A stretch of DNA of 33,244 nt from Clostridia bacterium (GCA_034926675.1 JAYFQW010000061.1:1-33244), one strand, 5' to 3'; positions 8,301-16,207 are shown, counted from the stretch's first letter. The notes: generated from the sequence alone by a model not told the origin. Made by a program: numbers and translations.

Positions 8301-8513
8301 ATGATGCCTCTGACAATAGCAAGAAGCGGGGAAACAAACTACATCAAGAAGATTACCGGACAGGACGATGTGCGCCAGCGCCTCGCGGAACTCGGATTTG
8401 TGGTGGGGGAATGCGTCACCGTCGTGAGCGAGATCGGCGGGAACATGATTCTGAGCATCAAGGGCACTCGAGTGGCTCTGGACAAAAGCATGACCAATCG
8501 GATCATGGTATAA
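8301..8513 (+). CDS. feoA: FeoA, first copy
   Basis: This 70-residue protein has the SH3-like FeoA fold pattern: DVRQRLAELGFVVGECVTVVSEIGGNMILSIKGTRVALDKSMTNRIMV. FeoA is a small cytoplasmic protein that interacts with the ferrous iron transporter FeoB. ATG 8301 is preceded by GAGGGGG. The gene directly follows the operator-rich intergenic region and is followed after 14 bases by a second feoA, a tandem arrangement common in Clostridia. Confidence 0.9.
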   Translation: MMPLTIARSGETNYIKKITGQDDVRQRLAELGFVVGECVTVVSEIGGNMILSIKGTRVALDKSMTNRIMV

Positions 8514-8527
8514 GGGAGGAACGAACA

Positions 8528-8749
8528 GTGAGAACACTCAGGGACGTCAAGGTCGGAGAGACCGCAACGGTAGTGAAACTGCACGGCGAGGGTGCGGTCA
8601 AGCGTCGCATCATGGACATGGGCATCACCAAGGGCGTGTCGGTGTTTGTGCGCAAGGTGGCGCCTTTGGGCGACCCCGTGGAGGTCAATATCCGGGAATA
8701 CGAGCTTTCGCTCCGCAAGGCGGACTGCGAAATGGTTGAGGTGGAGTAA
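8528..8749 (+). CDS. feoA: FeoA, second copy
   Basis: The 73-residue protein starts at GTG 8528, with GGGAGGAA about 8 bases upstream. LRDVKVGETATVVKLHGEGAV and RRIMDMGITKGVSVFVRKVAPLGDPVEVNIREYELSLRKAD are textbook FeoA. It is closer to the canonical family than the first copy, so the two are diverged paralogues rather than a recent duplication. It is separated from feoB by a hairpin and a fresh operator. Confidence 0.93.
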   Translation: MRTLRDVKVGETATVVKLHGEGAVKRRIMDMGITKGVSVFVRKVAPLGDPVEVNIREYELSLRKADCEMVEVE

Positions 8750-8755
8750 TCCGAC

Positions 8756-8773
8756 GGCAGCCCGGGGGCTGCC
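8756..8773 (+). terminator. Hairpin between feoA2 and feoB
   Basis: GGCAGCC (8756-8762) and GGCTGCC (8767-8773) form a 7-base-pair GC-rich stem with a CGGG loop. It is followed by CTAAAAAG rather than a T-run, so on the plus strand it is not a canonical terminator. It may attenuate or process the message between feoA2 and feoB. Confidence 0.4.
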
Positions 8774-8789
8774 CTAAAAAGCCGCGTTA

Positions 8790-8805
8790 GTTAGGTCAAC
8801 CTAAC
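8790..8805. promoter_or_regulatory. DtxR-type operator 4, before feoB
   Basis: GTTAGGT and ACCTAAC form a perfect 7-base inverted repeat around CA, which is also GTTAG-N6-CTAAC like operator 1. It lies 28 bases upstream of the feoB ATG and implies separate iron control of feoB. Confidence 0.75.
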
Positions 8806-8833
8806 CTCCACCTCATATGAAGGAGTGAAGAAT

Positions 8834-10999
8834 ATGGAAATCAAGATCGCACTTGCCGGAAACCCAAACTGCGGCAAGACGACAATGTTCAACGGCCTAA
8901 CCGGCAGTACGCAGTATGTGGGCAACTGGCCAGGCGTCACAGTCGAGAAGAAGGAAGGCAAGCTCAAGGGCACAAAGGACGTCGTTATCGAGGATCTGCC
9001 AGGCATCTATTCGCTTTCTCCCTACACTTTGGAGGAAGTGATATCGAGAAACTACCTCATCAACGAAAAGCCGGATGTCATCCTCGACATCGTGGACGGC
9101 TCCAATATCGAGCGCAACCTGTATCTCACCACTCAGCTTTTGGAGATCGGTCTGCCGATGGTGATCGCCCTTAACATGATGGACATTGTCCGCAAAAGCG
9201 GCGACGTAATCAGCATCAAGAAGCTGTCTGAGGCGCTGGGCTGCGAGATCATCGAGACTTCGGCGCTGAAGGGCGAGGGCTCAAGAGCGGCGGCCGAGCG
9301 TGCCGCGGAGCTTGCCGTGTCCGGCACGCAGGGCGAGCATCCCCATGTGTTCGGCGGCACGGTGGAGCACGCCATTGCCCACATCGAGGATATCATCAGC
9401 GGCGCGGTAGAGCCAAAGCATCTGCGCTGGTTTGCCGTCAAGCTTTTTGAGCGGGACGACAAGGTTATGGAGCAGCTGAAGTTGGGCGCGGATGTGCTGG
9501 CAAAGATCGAAAGCGTTGTCAAGGACTGCGAAAAGGAACTGGACGACGACGCAGAGAGCATCATCACCAACGAGCGCTACGCCTATGTAGGCAAGCTGAT
9601 GAATGCCTGTGTGCAGAAAGGACACAGGAAGGGCAACCTCACCGCTTCAGACAAGATCGACCGGGTCGTCACCAACCGCGTTCTGGCTCTGCCCATCTTT
9701 GCAGCGGTCATGTTCGTCGTGTACTACATATCGGTCACCACCATCGGTGATATCGTGACAGGCTTTACTAACGACACCTTGTTTGGCGAGTGGATTATCG
9801 GGCCTTTGGGCGAATGGATGAGCAGAATCGGCACGGCTGGCTGGCTCACCGGCCTTATTACTGACGGAATCATCGGCGGCGTGGGTGCGGTGCTGGGCTT
9901 TGTACCCCAGATGCTCATACTGTTCTTGATGCTCGCCGTCCTCGAGGACATCGGCTACATGGCGCGTGTGGCGTTCATCATGGACCGCATCTTCCGCAAA
10001 TTCGGCCTCTCGGGTAAGAGCTTTATCCCCATGCTGATCGGCTCGGGCTGCTCGGTGCCTGGCATTATGGCATCGCGCACCATTGAAAACGACCGCGACC
10101 GCAAGATGACCATCATGACAACCTCCTTCATCCCCTGCGGCGCCAAGATGCCCATCGTGGCGCTTATCGCGGGCGCACTGTTCGGCGGCGCGTGGTGGGT
10201 TGCGCCCATAGCCTACTTCGTCGGCGTTGCGGCTGTCATCGTATCGGGCATCATGCTCAAGAAGACAAAGATGTTTGCGGGTCAGCCGGCGCCCTTTGTC
10301 ATGGAGTTGCCCGCTTATCACACACCCTCCGCGGGCAATGTCCTGCGCAGCATGTGGGAGCGGGGCTCGTCCTTCATCAAGAGAGCCGGTACCGTTATCG
10401 TGCTTGCCAGCATCGTGATCTGGTTCCTCTCAAGCTTTGGCGCAGTTGACGGCAGCTTCGGCATGGTCGAAGATATGGACTTAAGCATCCTTGCTGTTAT
10501 CGGCGGCTTTATCGCCCCCATCTTTGCGCCGCTGGGCTTTGGCGCCTGGCAGCCCACCGTTGCGACCATCATGGGCCTCGTTGCCAAAGAGGAGGTCGTC
10601 GGCGTGTTCGGCGTGCTTTTCGGTGTGGCGGGCGACGCTCTGGGAATGGTCGAGGAGGGCGCTTTTGAGGGTCTGTCGGCCATCGCGGTACACTTTACCA
10701 CCCTTTCCGCATTCTCGTTTTTGCTGTTCAACCTGCTCTGCGCCCCCTGCTTTGCTGCCATCGGCGCCATCAAGCGCGAGATGAACAGCGCGAAATGGAC
10801 ATGGTTTGCCATTGGGTACCTCTGTGTATTCGCCTATGTTATCTCGCTGATCGTGTATCAGTTCGGCTTACTCATCACAGGCGCGGGTTTCACGGTTGCC
10901 ACAGCGGTTGCCATCGCCCTTGCGGCGCTGCTCCTGTTCCAGCTGTTCCGGCCATATAAGGAAGCGCAGAGGCTGACGACGGCTGCTGTTAAGGCGTAG
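8834..10999 (+). CDS. feoB: FeoB, ferrous iron transporter
   Basis: The 721-residue protein is a full-length FeoB. The N-terminal G-domain has G1 GNPNCGKTT (residues 9-17), G3 DLPG and G4 NMMD. A helical spacer follows to about residue 270. The membrane part contains the two gate segments, including GSGCSVPGIMASRTIENDRDRKM and SFIPCGAKMPIVALIAGALF with the conserved cysteines, and a second Gate/FeoB_C region near FAPLGFGAWQPTVATIMGLVAKEEVVG. ATG 8834 was chosen because AAGGAG at 8819-8824 lies 9 bases upstream; a GTG at 8825 would overlap the ribosome binding site. It imports Fe(II) under anaerobic conditions. Its codon choice is more GC-biased than the flanking decayed DNA. Confidence 0.97.
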   Translation: MEIKIALAGNPNCGKTTMFNGLTGSTQYVGNWPGVTVEKKEGKLKGTKDVVIEDLPGIYSLSPYTLEEVISRNYLINEKPDVILDIVDGSNIERNLYLTTQLLEIGLPMVIALNMMDIVRKSGDVISIKKLSEALGCEIIETSALKGEGSRAAAERAAELAVSGTQGEHPHVFGGTVEHAIAHIEDIISGAVEPKHLRWFAVKLFERDDKVMEQLKLGADVLAKIESVVKDCEKELDDDAESIITNERYAYVGKLMNACVQKGHRKGNLTASDKIDRVVTNRVLALPIFAAVMFVVYYISVTTIGDIVTGFTNDTLFGEWIIGPLGEWMSRIGTAGWLTGLITDGIIGGVGAVLGFVPQMLILFLMLAVLEDIGYMARVAFIMDRIFRKFGLSGKSFIPMLIGSGCSVPGIMASRTIENDRDRKMTIMTTSFIPCGAKMPIVALIAGALFGGAWWVAPIAYFVGVAAVIVSGIMLKKTKMFAGQPAPFVMELPAYHTPSAGNVLRSMWERGSSFIKRAGTVIVLASIVIWFLSSFGAVDGSFGMVEDMDLSILAVIGGFIAPIFAPLGFGAWQPTVATIMGLVAKEEVVGVFGVLFGVAGDALGMVEEGAFEGLSAIAVHFTTLSAFSFLLFNLLCAPCFAAIGAIKREMNSAKWTWFAIGYLCVFAYVISLIVYQFGLLITGAGFTVATAVAIALAALLLFQLFRPYKEAQRLTTAAVKA

Positions 11000-11040
11000 C
11001 AGATCGTTGTGCTAATGCCTTTGCGAAGGAGGTCATCGTT

Positions 11041-11217
11041 ATGCTGATGTTCTTGCAGTACAATCTTGCGACGATACTCATCGCAGCACTGCTGGTTTGC
11101 GTAGTTGCGCTGGTTATCTGGAAGATCGTGAAGGACAAACGCAGTGGCGCTTCGTGCAATTGCGGCTGTGGCTGCAAGGAGTGCCCAAGCGCCTCGATAT
11201 GCCATAAGGAACGGTGA
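11041..11217 (+). CDS. FeoB-associated Cys-rich membrane protein
   Basis: A short frame encodes 58 residues: a single membrane helix (about residues 9-28, ATILIAALLVCVVALVIW), a basic KIVKDKR stop-transfer, then a cysteine cluster SCNCGCGCKECPSASIC with six cysteines. This matches the FeoB-associated Cys-rich protein family (FeoC-like position, functionally undefined). GAAGGAGG at 11025-11032 lies 8 bases before the ATG. It follows feoB by 41 bases and is surely co-transcribed. The cysteine cluster may hold iron or sense redox state. Confidence 0.85.
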   Translation: MLMFLQYNLATILIAALLVCVVALVIWKIVKDKRSGASCNCGCGCKECPSASICHKER

Positions 11218-11221
11218 GCGC

Positions 11222-11464
11222 CTACATGTCGTCATCGTACCAAGCGTGGCACAGCTCATGAGCTGCTGCGAAATACTGCTTGCCCAGGGGAATCGCCGTG
11301 TTGATGAAAACGAAGTTCTGCCCGTCTCGGCGACCGATGAGCGCAGCCAGGCTTGCATCATCTACTGGGAACCTGAGTGTGATGATACCGGCTTGATCCA
11401 GATGGGCAAAGGCCTTCGAGCCCACAGGAGAGCAGTTCCCCAGGCCGAGTTCAGCCCGCTTCAA
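11222..11464 (-). pseudogene. Truncated ImmA/IrrE-type metallopeptidase
   Basis: The 80-residue frame contains GRRDGQNFVFINTAIPLGKQYFAAAHELCHAWYDDD, matching the zinc-peptidase core of the ImmA/IrrE (DUF955) family with its HExxH motif (HELCH). The frame stops a few residues after HELCH, so the third metal ligand and the C-terminal half are missing. Such peptidases cleave phage or ICE repressors or act as toxin-antitoxin partners. Truncation abuts the end of the feo operon, which suggests a rearrangement boundary. Confidence 0.65.
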
Positions 11465-11511
11465 TGGCGCGGCCGCTCATAGCCAGCACATTTGCTTGAT
11501 TCAGCCTGCTC

Positions 11512-12321
11512 ATGCCCGCTATTCCGATGGAGGAGAGGATCGATCACTCCATTTCTTTCTTACTAGGCGCTCCGCAGGGCGGCTGTCCCTATCAATATGC
11601 CCAGGATCCTCCCGCTGGATTTACACCACTGCCTAAGACACTAACTATGGAACAGCTTGTGGCCGCGCAGGATCCTGAAGAGGTGAAGCGGATCGCGCCG
11701 TGGCCGAAGCCGTCCGATTTACGTGGGGTGCGGTCCGAGGACATCGAGAGCATGTACGGAATGCCCCCATTTCATTTCTTCTGTCGGTGCACCGCCGTCT
11801 CGCGTATGGATGACAACAACGGGCCGGGGTCGGATGGTATAATCAAGATAGGCGAGACGGTGGAGCCGGAGAGCGCGAACCTGACCTCGGATCAGGAGGA
11901 ATCGCTGAAGGCTTGGAGCGTTTATACGCCGCCGGAGCAGGCGAACAAGATCAATCAAGCGCGGTGGGCGACGATGGGCGAACGGTCTGCCGAACGGCAT
12001 GCGTGGAAGCATGGCGAGGCCAGAGCTGTCAGTGCTGAAGGCTATGTTCAGCTTGCGCGCGCGGTCATATCGAATCCGGATGATATCCTGGTGTTCAGGC
12101 ATAAGCTCAGGAACACGGCCCAGATAGCGTTCGGAAAGCGCGGTAACGGCGTGACGGACTGGCTGATTGCGATAGTGGATTCGGAGCTTGGACAGATCAT
12201 GACGCTATATGGTCTGGATGCGAAAAATCCGCGGACGTATCTCGAGAGAATCGCGGTAGGGCGAGAAGAAGGCGGATGGCTGGAGGTGAGGGTAAGCCAT
12301 GAGGGAGATCTCGCTGAGTAG
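11512..12321 (+). CDS. Phage head-morphogenesis C-terminus with putative nuclease-toxin domain
   Basis: The 269-residue frame has two parts. Residues about 1-100 end in MPPFHFFCRCTAVSRMDD, the PPxHxxCRC motif that closes Mu gp30/SPP1 gp7-type head-morphogenesis proteins; the family's larger N-terminal part is absent. Residues about 115-269 contain RHAWKHGEARAVSAEGYVQL, NPDDILVFRHKLRNTAQIAF and YLERI. The arrangement resembles the barnase/EndoU/colicin/RelE-like nuclease domains (PBECR-type) known to be appended to phage head proteins. H-x-x-K-H could be catalytic. The nuclease assignment is an inference. The gene overlaps the next ORF by 23 bases. It is likely a prophage remnant, possibly retained as a toxin. 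Confidence 0.55.
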   Translation: MPAIPMEERIDHSISFLLGAPQGGCPYQYAQDPPAGFTPLPKTLTMEQLVAAQDPEEVKRIAPWPKPSDLRGVRSEDIESMYGMPPFHFFCRCTAVSRMDDNNGPGSDGIIKIGETVEPESANLTSDQEESLKAWSVYTPPEQANKINQARWATMGERSAERHAWKHGEARAVSAEGYVQLARAVISNPDDILVFRHKLRNTAQIAFGKRGNGVTDWLIAIVDSELGQIMTLYGLDAKNPRTYLERIAVGREEGGWLEVRVSHEGDLAE

Positions 12322-12688
12322 GCGAGTCGAGGCATATGCGGCCGGGGTATACCCAGAGTGGGACTCTGGGATGCTCAGCGACGAGTTGATCAGCTGGGGC
12401 CTTTTCCACAGAAGCGCGATATACGACAAGCTACCCGAGCTTTCGGCAGAACAGGAGGAACTGGTGCGCGGCGCCGATGTGGCAATGATAGAGCACGCTC
12501 CGGAGATAGCCGAGTGGTGCGAAGTCGATCTTCGATGGGCGGAGCGCGAGAGGTACCGCGAGAGATGGCACATCACTCGCGACCAGTGGTGGTGGTGGCT
12601 TGACGAGATCGCAGCCGGCACGTACCCGCTGGAGTTGCTGCCCGACTATCTGCACGAGGCGGCGGCGAAGTACCGGAACCAGAGCTGA
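12299..12688 (+). CDS. Acidic 129-residue unknown protein, possible partner of the nuclease
   Basis: The start ATG overlaps the 3' end of the putative nuclease gene by 23 bases, which suggests translational coupling. The protein is strongly acidic (about 26 Asp/Glu against 14 Arg/Lys). It has a tryptophan-rich segment RDQWWWWLDEIAAGTYPLELLPDYL and no membrane helix. I do not recognise the family. Acidic composition and coupling to a putative nuclease would fit an immunity protein or antitoxin, but an ordinary phage structural or accessory protein is just as possible. The stop codon directly abuts an orphan CRISPR repeat. Confidence 0.5.
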   Translation: MREISLSRRVEAYAAGVYPEWDSGMLSDELISWGLFHRSAIYDKLPELSAEQEELVRGADVAMIEHAPEIAEWCEVDLRWAERERYRERWHITRDQWWWWLDEIAAGTYPLELLPDYLHEAAAKYRNQS

Positions 12689-12689
12689 G

Positions 12690-12721
12690 GTCGCGCCCCG
12701 TGCGGGCGCGTGGGTTGAAAC
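12690..12721 (+). CRISPR. Single orphan type I-C-like CRISPR repeat
   Basis: A 32-base sequence beginning GTCGCGCCCC and ending GTGGGTTGAAAC matches the well-known type I-C repeat pattern. It has a 7-base-pair palindrome CGCGCCC (12692-12698) / GGGCGCG (12704-12710) and the diagnostic 3' tail TTGAAAC. No second copy is found within 100 bases either side, and no cas gene is in the window. It starts one base after a stop codon. Confidence 0.65.
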
Positions 12722-12813
12722 GACATACCCGAAGCCGCGGTGTAAACTGCATCCAACCAATACAGCGCGTTAGGCCGCCAAGGTGAAAGCCAAAGCGGTT
12801 TTCTTATACCCAA

Positions 12814-12891
12814 GACCGGGTTGGGGTGAGCTATGCCGTCGGCCGGGATGGCACGCTCTGGGTGTGGGGACACAATGCTTATGGCCAGCTG
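12814..12891 (+). pseudogene. Fragment of an RCC1-repeat protein
   Basis: The peptide VGVSYAVGRDGTLWVWGHNAYGQL is a single clear RCC1 blade motif (consensus hslALk-DGtvWaWG-N-yGQLG). There is no start signal for a complete gene and no further repeat on either side. It is a 26-residue scrap of what would normally be a multi-repeat, often secreted, propeller protein. Confidence 0.6.
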
Positions 12892-12944
12892 AGGAGGGGA
12901 TTGGGCAGCTTCGTTTTCAAGCCCATCCAGAACCCTGACATTCG

Positions 12945-13029
12945 GCGCGCGACGATGCCGGTTTGGTTGGCATTGACCGCCTGCGAGACCGGAACCTCAG
13001 GAACCGCAGATTCGTTTTCGCGGCTGTGA
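12945..13029 (+). repeat. Decayed element copy A (pairs with 24272-24356)
   Basis: This 85-base stretch aligns without gaps to the reverse complement of 24272-24356, with about 64 of 85 positions identical. In one frame both copies read D-x-AGL-x-x-I-x-x-LRDRNL, reminiscent of the DAGFDSI segment of DDE transposases. I infer an ancient insertion-element copy. Confidence 0.6.
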
Positions 13030-13039
13030 GCGGCGGGCG

Positions 13040-13205
13040 AATGGGCGAGCCATTGAGGAACTGGTCGAGCAGTTCACAAGCAACCTCGAAAACCAAGCGA
13101 TTGAACGCCCAATGGTGCTGAATATGGGTTCTATATACATGTCCGATTCTTCGCATTTGATGATTTCTGACGCACAAAAGAAGGAGTTTCTTCACTCACA
13201 GCGAA
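13040..13205 (+). pseudogene. Remnant of a repeated element, right-hand part
   Basis: One open frame reads NGRAIEELVEQFTSNLENQ and continues to a stop around 13227. It matches the peptide at the left window edge (NGRVIEQLVSQLTDNL). Within it, 13088-13129 is 36 of 42 bases identical to 24891-24932, ending in GGTGCTGAATATGGGT, perhaps the terminal sequence of an insertion element. Confidence 0.45.
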
Positions 13206-13322
13206 ATGCATCACTCAAAGTAAAATAGAAGCGACGTCAGAATGGGCTCTGGGCCGGCGAACCCGCAGGTTGAGCAGGCTGAGTGGGCCGAGCGGTGAGG
13301 GGCCAATCTCGGAGGTGTATCA

Positions 13323-14021
13323 ATGACCGACGCCAATCACATGGGCAGCGATGACGAGGTGTTGCTTGGGGCAGCGATACGCGAGCTGAGAGTGCAAAAG
13401 GGCATGACGATCGAGGAATTGGCGGAAGCATCACAGCTCAGTACGGGTTTGATAAGCAAGATCGAACGAGATCTAGGAAACCCATCCATCAGCTCGCTCC
13501 GTAGGATCTCTAAAGCGCTCGGCGTTCCTACGGCGTTTTTCTTTGCAAGGGAACCAGGCGCCCATAATGAGCAGGTGTCGCACAACAACAAGCGTGTCTA
13601 TGCATACCCGCGTTCTCGAGTGTCGTATACTGCCATCGTGTCGCCCGTGTCTGACGATGTCGAGTTCTTCATGATAGAGGCGATGCCTGGGGCTCGCGGA
13701 GGAACGGAGGCCGTGTGTCACCAGGGGTTTGAACAAGGCATGGTAGTCGAAGGGTGTCTGGAAGTGACAGTGGGCGACCGAGTCTTCAACCTTGGCCTGC
13801 TGGATACCATATCCTTCCCCAGCGCCATTCCTCATATGTGGGCCAACAAAGGACCCGAGAGGTGCAGGTCCATTTGGGCGATCGCTACCAAGCATCCGCT
13901 GGCGATGTTTGATTCTGATTCCGCCGGCGGCCCCGGCGGCCCTGGCAGCGCGGGCACAGAGGCAGACACCCAGGTGGCGATTCTGAAGCATTTGACGGAA
14001 AGCGAGAGGAATGGGTCATGA
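13323..14021 (+). CDS. XRE-cupin transcriptional regulator
   Basis: The 232-residue protein has an XRE/Cro-type helix-turn-helix at residues about 15-70 (AIRELRVQKGMTIEELAEAS, TGLISKIERDLGNPSISSLRRIS) and a cupin domain at about 130-200 (QGMVVEGCLEVTVGDRVFNL, SAIPHMWANKG). Such regulators bind an amino acid, polyamine or peptide metabolite in the cupin barrel. A low-complexity Gly-Pro-rich linker GGPGGPGSAG lies near the C-terminus. GGAGGT lies 7 bases before the ATG. Its stop overlaps the start of the dipeptidase gene by 4 bases (ATGA), so the regulator is the first gene of the operon and is probably autoregulated. Confidence 0.88.
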   Translation: MTDANHMGSDDEVLLGAAIRELRVQKGMTIEELAEASQLSTGLISKIERDLGNPSISSLRRISKALGVPTAFFFAREPGAHNEQVSHNNKRVYAYPRSRVSYTAIVSPVSDDVEFFMIEAMPGARGGTEAVCHQGFEQGMVVEGCLEVTVGDRVFNLGLLDTISFPSAIPHMWANKGPERCRSIWAIATKHPLAMFDSDSAGGPGGPGSAGTEADTQVAILKHLTESERNGS

Positions 14022-15394
14022 CATGTCGCGATACTCAAAACACGCACGTTGAACAGGTTCTGAAGCATGCCGCTGAGAATGAGGAACGGTATGTTGACGA
14101 CCTGAAGGCGCTTCTGCGCATTCCAAGCGTATCCGCCAACCGAAGCGGCGTCTCCGAGTGCGTGGAGTTTCTGTCGGCTCACCTCAGGGGCATGGGCATG
14201 ACAGTCAACGTCTTCAAAACAGAACGCAATCCGATAATCGTGGGCGAGATTCAGGGGACGTCTCCCAGGACCGTCCTGTTTTACGGGCACTATGATGTGC
14301 AGCCGCCTGATCCCATTGAGGCATGGGAACACCCGCCGTTCGCAGTTTGTGAATGCGAAGGCCGCATCTATGCTCGGGGCGCAGTGGACGACAAGGGCAA
14401 TTTCTTCTGCATCGTAAAGGCCATTCAGAGTTATGTGGAGACGGTTGGGTCTCTTCCATGCACCGTCAAGTTCATCCTTGAGGGTGAGGAGGAGATGGGG
14501 AGTGAGAGCATCGCGGACTTCATACCCCAAAACCTCGATTTCCTCAAGTGCGACGACATGGTGTGGTTCGACGGAGGCGTCCATGCGGACGGCCGACCAG
14601 AAGTATGCCTTGGCATGAAAGGCATGGTGTATGTAGAGCTCAGCGTGGAATCGGCCACCCGGGATCTGCATTCGGGGAAGGCGCCATTGGTCGATAATGC
14701 TGCGTGGCGGCTTGTCTGGGCGCTGCGTTCGTTGTATGGGCCGGATCAGAGAATCGCCATTCCCGGGTTCTACGATGATGTGGTCGGCCCAAGTCCCAGC
14801 GATATCAGGCTCATCGCCAATTCTCGTCTGACGGCTGAGGACATTCTGAAGGACTGGACGATACAGCGTCTCCGCGATGGATACGAGGATTTGCGCGGGG
14901 AGGAGCTCCTGACGAGGCTGTACTTCGAGCCCACGTGCACCATCTGTGGAATATCAACAGGCTACAGCGGCCCTGGCTCGAAGACTGTCATTCCTCACAC
15001 TGCCCGGGCCAAGGTTGACTTCCGCCTGGCGCCTAAGCAAGACCCTGACGACATCATCGCCAAGCTCAGGTCACACCTCTGCGAACAGGGGTTCAGCGAT
15101 ATAGAAGTGAGCGTGGATTCGGCCATGGCTGCCTCGAAGAGTGATCCAGACGCGGATATAGTACGCAAGGTGCTCGACGTAATGCGGTCCAATTACGGGG
15201 AGCCCGTCGTAAAGCCGATTGTGGAGGGCTCAGGCCCGGGATGCGTGTTTGAGCAGCTTGGGGTTCCCTATGTGTTCGCGAGGCTGGGCCCTGCTGAAGA
15301 CCGATCCCATTCGCCGAACGAGTACACTACGCGCGAGGCTTACCTGAAGGGAATAGCCACTGTTATTCAGCTGATTGCAGAGTATTCCCGTTAA
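14018..15394 (+). CDS. M20-family metallopeptidase (dipeptidase)
   Basis: The 458-residue protein is an M20/M25/M40 di-zinc peptidase similar to carnosine-type dipeptidases. Metal and catalytic motifs are present: GHYDVQPPDP (His, Asp), ARGAVDDKGNF (bridging Asp), EGEEEMGS (general base Glu-Glu), and a C-terminal RSHSPNEY histidine. A lid/dimerisation domain occupies the middle. There is no signal peptide, so it acts in the cytoplasm on imported peptides. The start is coupled to the regulator. The exact substrate cannot be read from the sequence. Confidence 0.92.
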   Translation: MTCRDTQNTHVEQVLKHAAENEERYVDDLKALLRIPSVSANRSGVSECVEFLSAHLRGMGMTVNVFKTERNPIIVGEIQGTSPRTVLFYGHYDVQPPDPIEAWEHPPFAVCECEGRIYARGAVDDKGNFFCIVKAIQSYVETVGSLPCTVKFILEGEEEMGSESIADFIPQNLDFLKCDDMVWFDGGVHADGRPEVCLGMKGMVYVELSVESATRDLHSGKAPLVDNAAWRLVWALRSLYGPDQRIAIPGFYDDVVGPSPSDIRLIANSRLTAEDILKDWTIQRLRDGYEDLRGEELLTRLYFEPTCTICGISTGYSGPGSKTVIPHTARAKVDFRLAPKQDPDDIIAKLRSHLCEQGFSDIEVSVDSAMAASKSDPDADIVRKVLDVMRSNYGEPVVKPIVEGSGPGCVFEQLGVPYVFARLGPAEDRSHSPNEYTTREAYLKGIATVIQLIAEYSR

Positions 15395-15425
15395 TTCGAG
15401 CTCAATCTGAGGGAGGAAGGTTTCC

Positions 15426-16112
15426 GTGGCTAAGGAGACAGGTTTCAAGATCTACACTTCAATCGAACGACCGGCCAAAGGAATCGTAGAACAGTACCGT
15501 GGTTTTGTCGCAGCTAACATATCCGACAGCATGAGCCGCCTCTTCACTATGGACTACCGTGTCGGACCCGTGTACAAGCCCATGAGCAAGCTGTGCGGAA
15601 CCGCCATCACTGTTCAGGCGAGGCCAGGCGACAACCTCCTTTCGCTGAAGGCGATCGAGATTGCCCAGCCAGGAGATGTGATCGTCATAGCGACACAGGG
15701 AGACACATCGCTTTCCGTCTGGGGCGGGTTCATGAGCATGATGGCTGCCAAAAAAGGAATCGCCGGAGTAGTCACTGACGGAGTGATCCGCGATGTGGAG
15801 CAATCTCGCGAAACGGGCCTGCCTATCTACGCAGTAGGCGTGACTCCTGCGGCGCCCACCAAGGAAGGCGCCGGCCAGATCAACACCTCAATCTCATGCG
15901 GAGGGGTAGTCGTAGAACCAGGCGACATCGTAGTCGGAGACGAAGACGGGGTCGTAGTCGTGCCCAGACGCGAGGCCGAGGCGGTCGTTGAGAAGGTGCG
16001 GGAGAGGATAGCCAAGGAAGATGCGTGGCTCAAGATTGTCGAGGGCGGCGGTTTCATCGCCATAGACTCGGCAAGCGAGATCATCGCAGCGAAGAACGCC
16101 GAGATCAAATAG
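15426..16112 (+). CDS. RraA-like protein (HMG/CHA aldolase or oxaloacetate decarboxylase family)
   Basis: The 228-residue protein starts at GTG 15426 after GGAGGAAGG. It carries the RraA-fold signature: VWGGFMSMMAAKKGIAGVVTDGVIRD, where the arginine and aspartate of IRD bind the 2-oxo acid and metal, plus SCGGVVVEPGDIVVGDEDGVVVVP. Members include 4-hydroxy-4-methyl-2-oxoglutarate aldolases, oxaloacetate decarboxylases and many untested proteins near amino-acid or amide catabolic genes. It would act on a 2-oxo acid made downstream of the hydrolases. It lies 31 bases after the dipeptidase gene. Confidence 0.85.
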   Translation: MAKETGFKIYTSIERPAKGIVEQYRGFVAANISDSMSRLFTMDYRVGPVYKPMSKLCGTAITVQARPGDNLLSLKAIEIAQPGDVIVIATQGDTSLSVWGGFMSMMAAKKGIAGVVTDGVIRDVEQSRETGLPIYAVGVTPAAPTKEGAGQINTSISCGGVVVEPGDIVVGDEDGVVVVPRREAEAVVEKVRERIAKEDAWLKIVEGGGFIAIDSASEIIAAKNAEIK

Positions 16113-16207
16113 GTTTACAGCTTCGCCCTGCAGGTGGTCGCCGGATCGCCAGGTTTGGAGCTGACGCACTAGACACACCAACAAGTTATGAGAAGAGGTT
16201 TGTAGGA

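Noticed and set aside
8756-8773. Full transcription terminator between feoA2 and feoB
   Set aside because: The stem is followed by an A-run instead of a T-run on the coding strand, so it was kept only as a weak hairpin.
9133-10812. Long minus-strand open frames inside feoB
   Set aside because: They are antisense shadows of a strongly conserved feoB coding sequence and show no family similarity.
13832-14671. A 279-codon minus-strand frame opposite the M20 peptidase and regulator
   Set aside because: It crosses two well-supported plus-strand genes and lacks any conserved motif.
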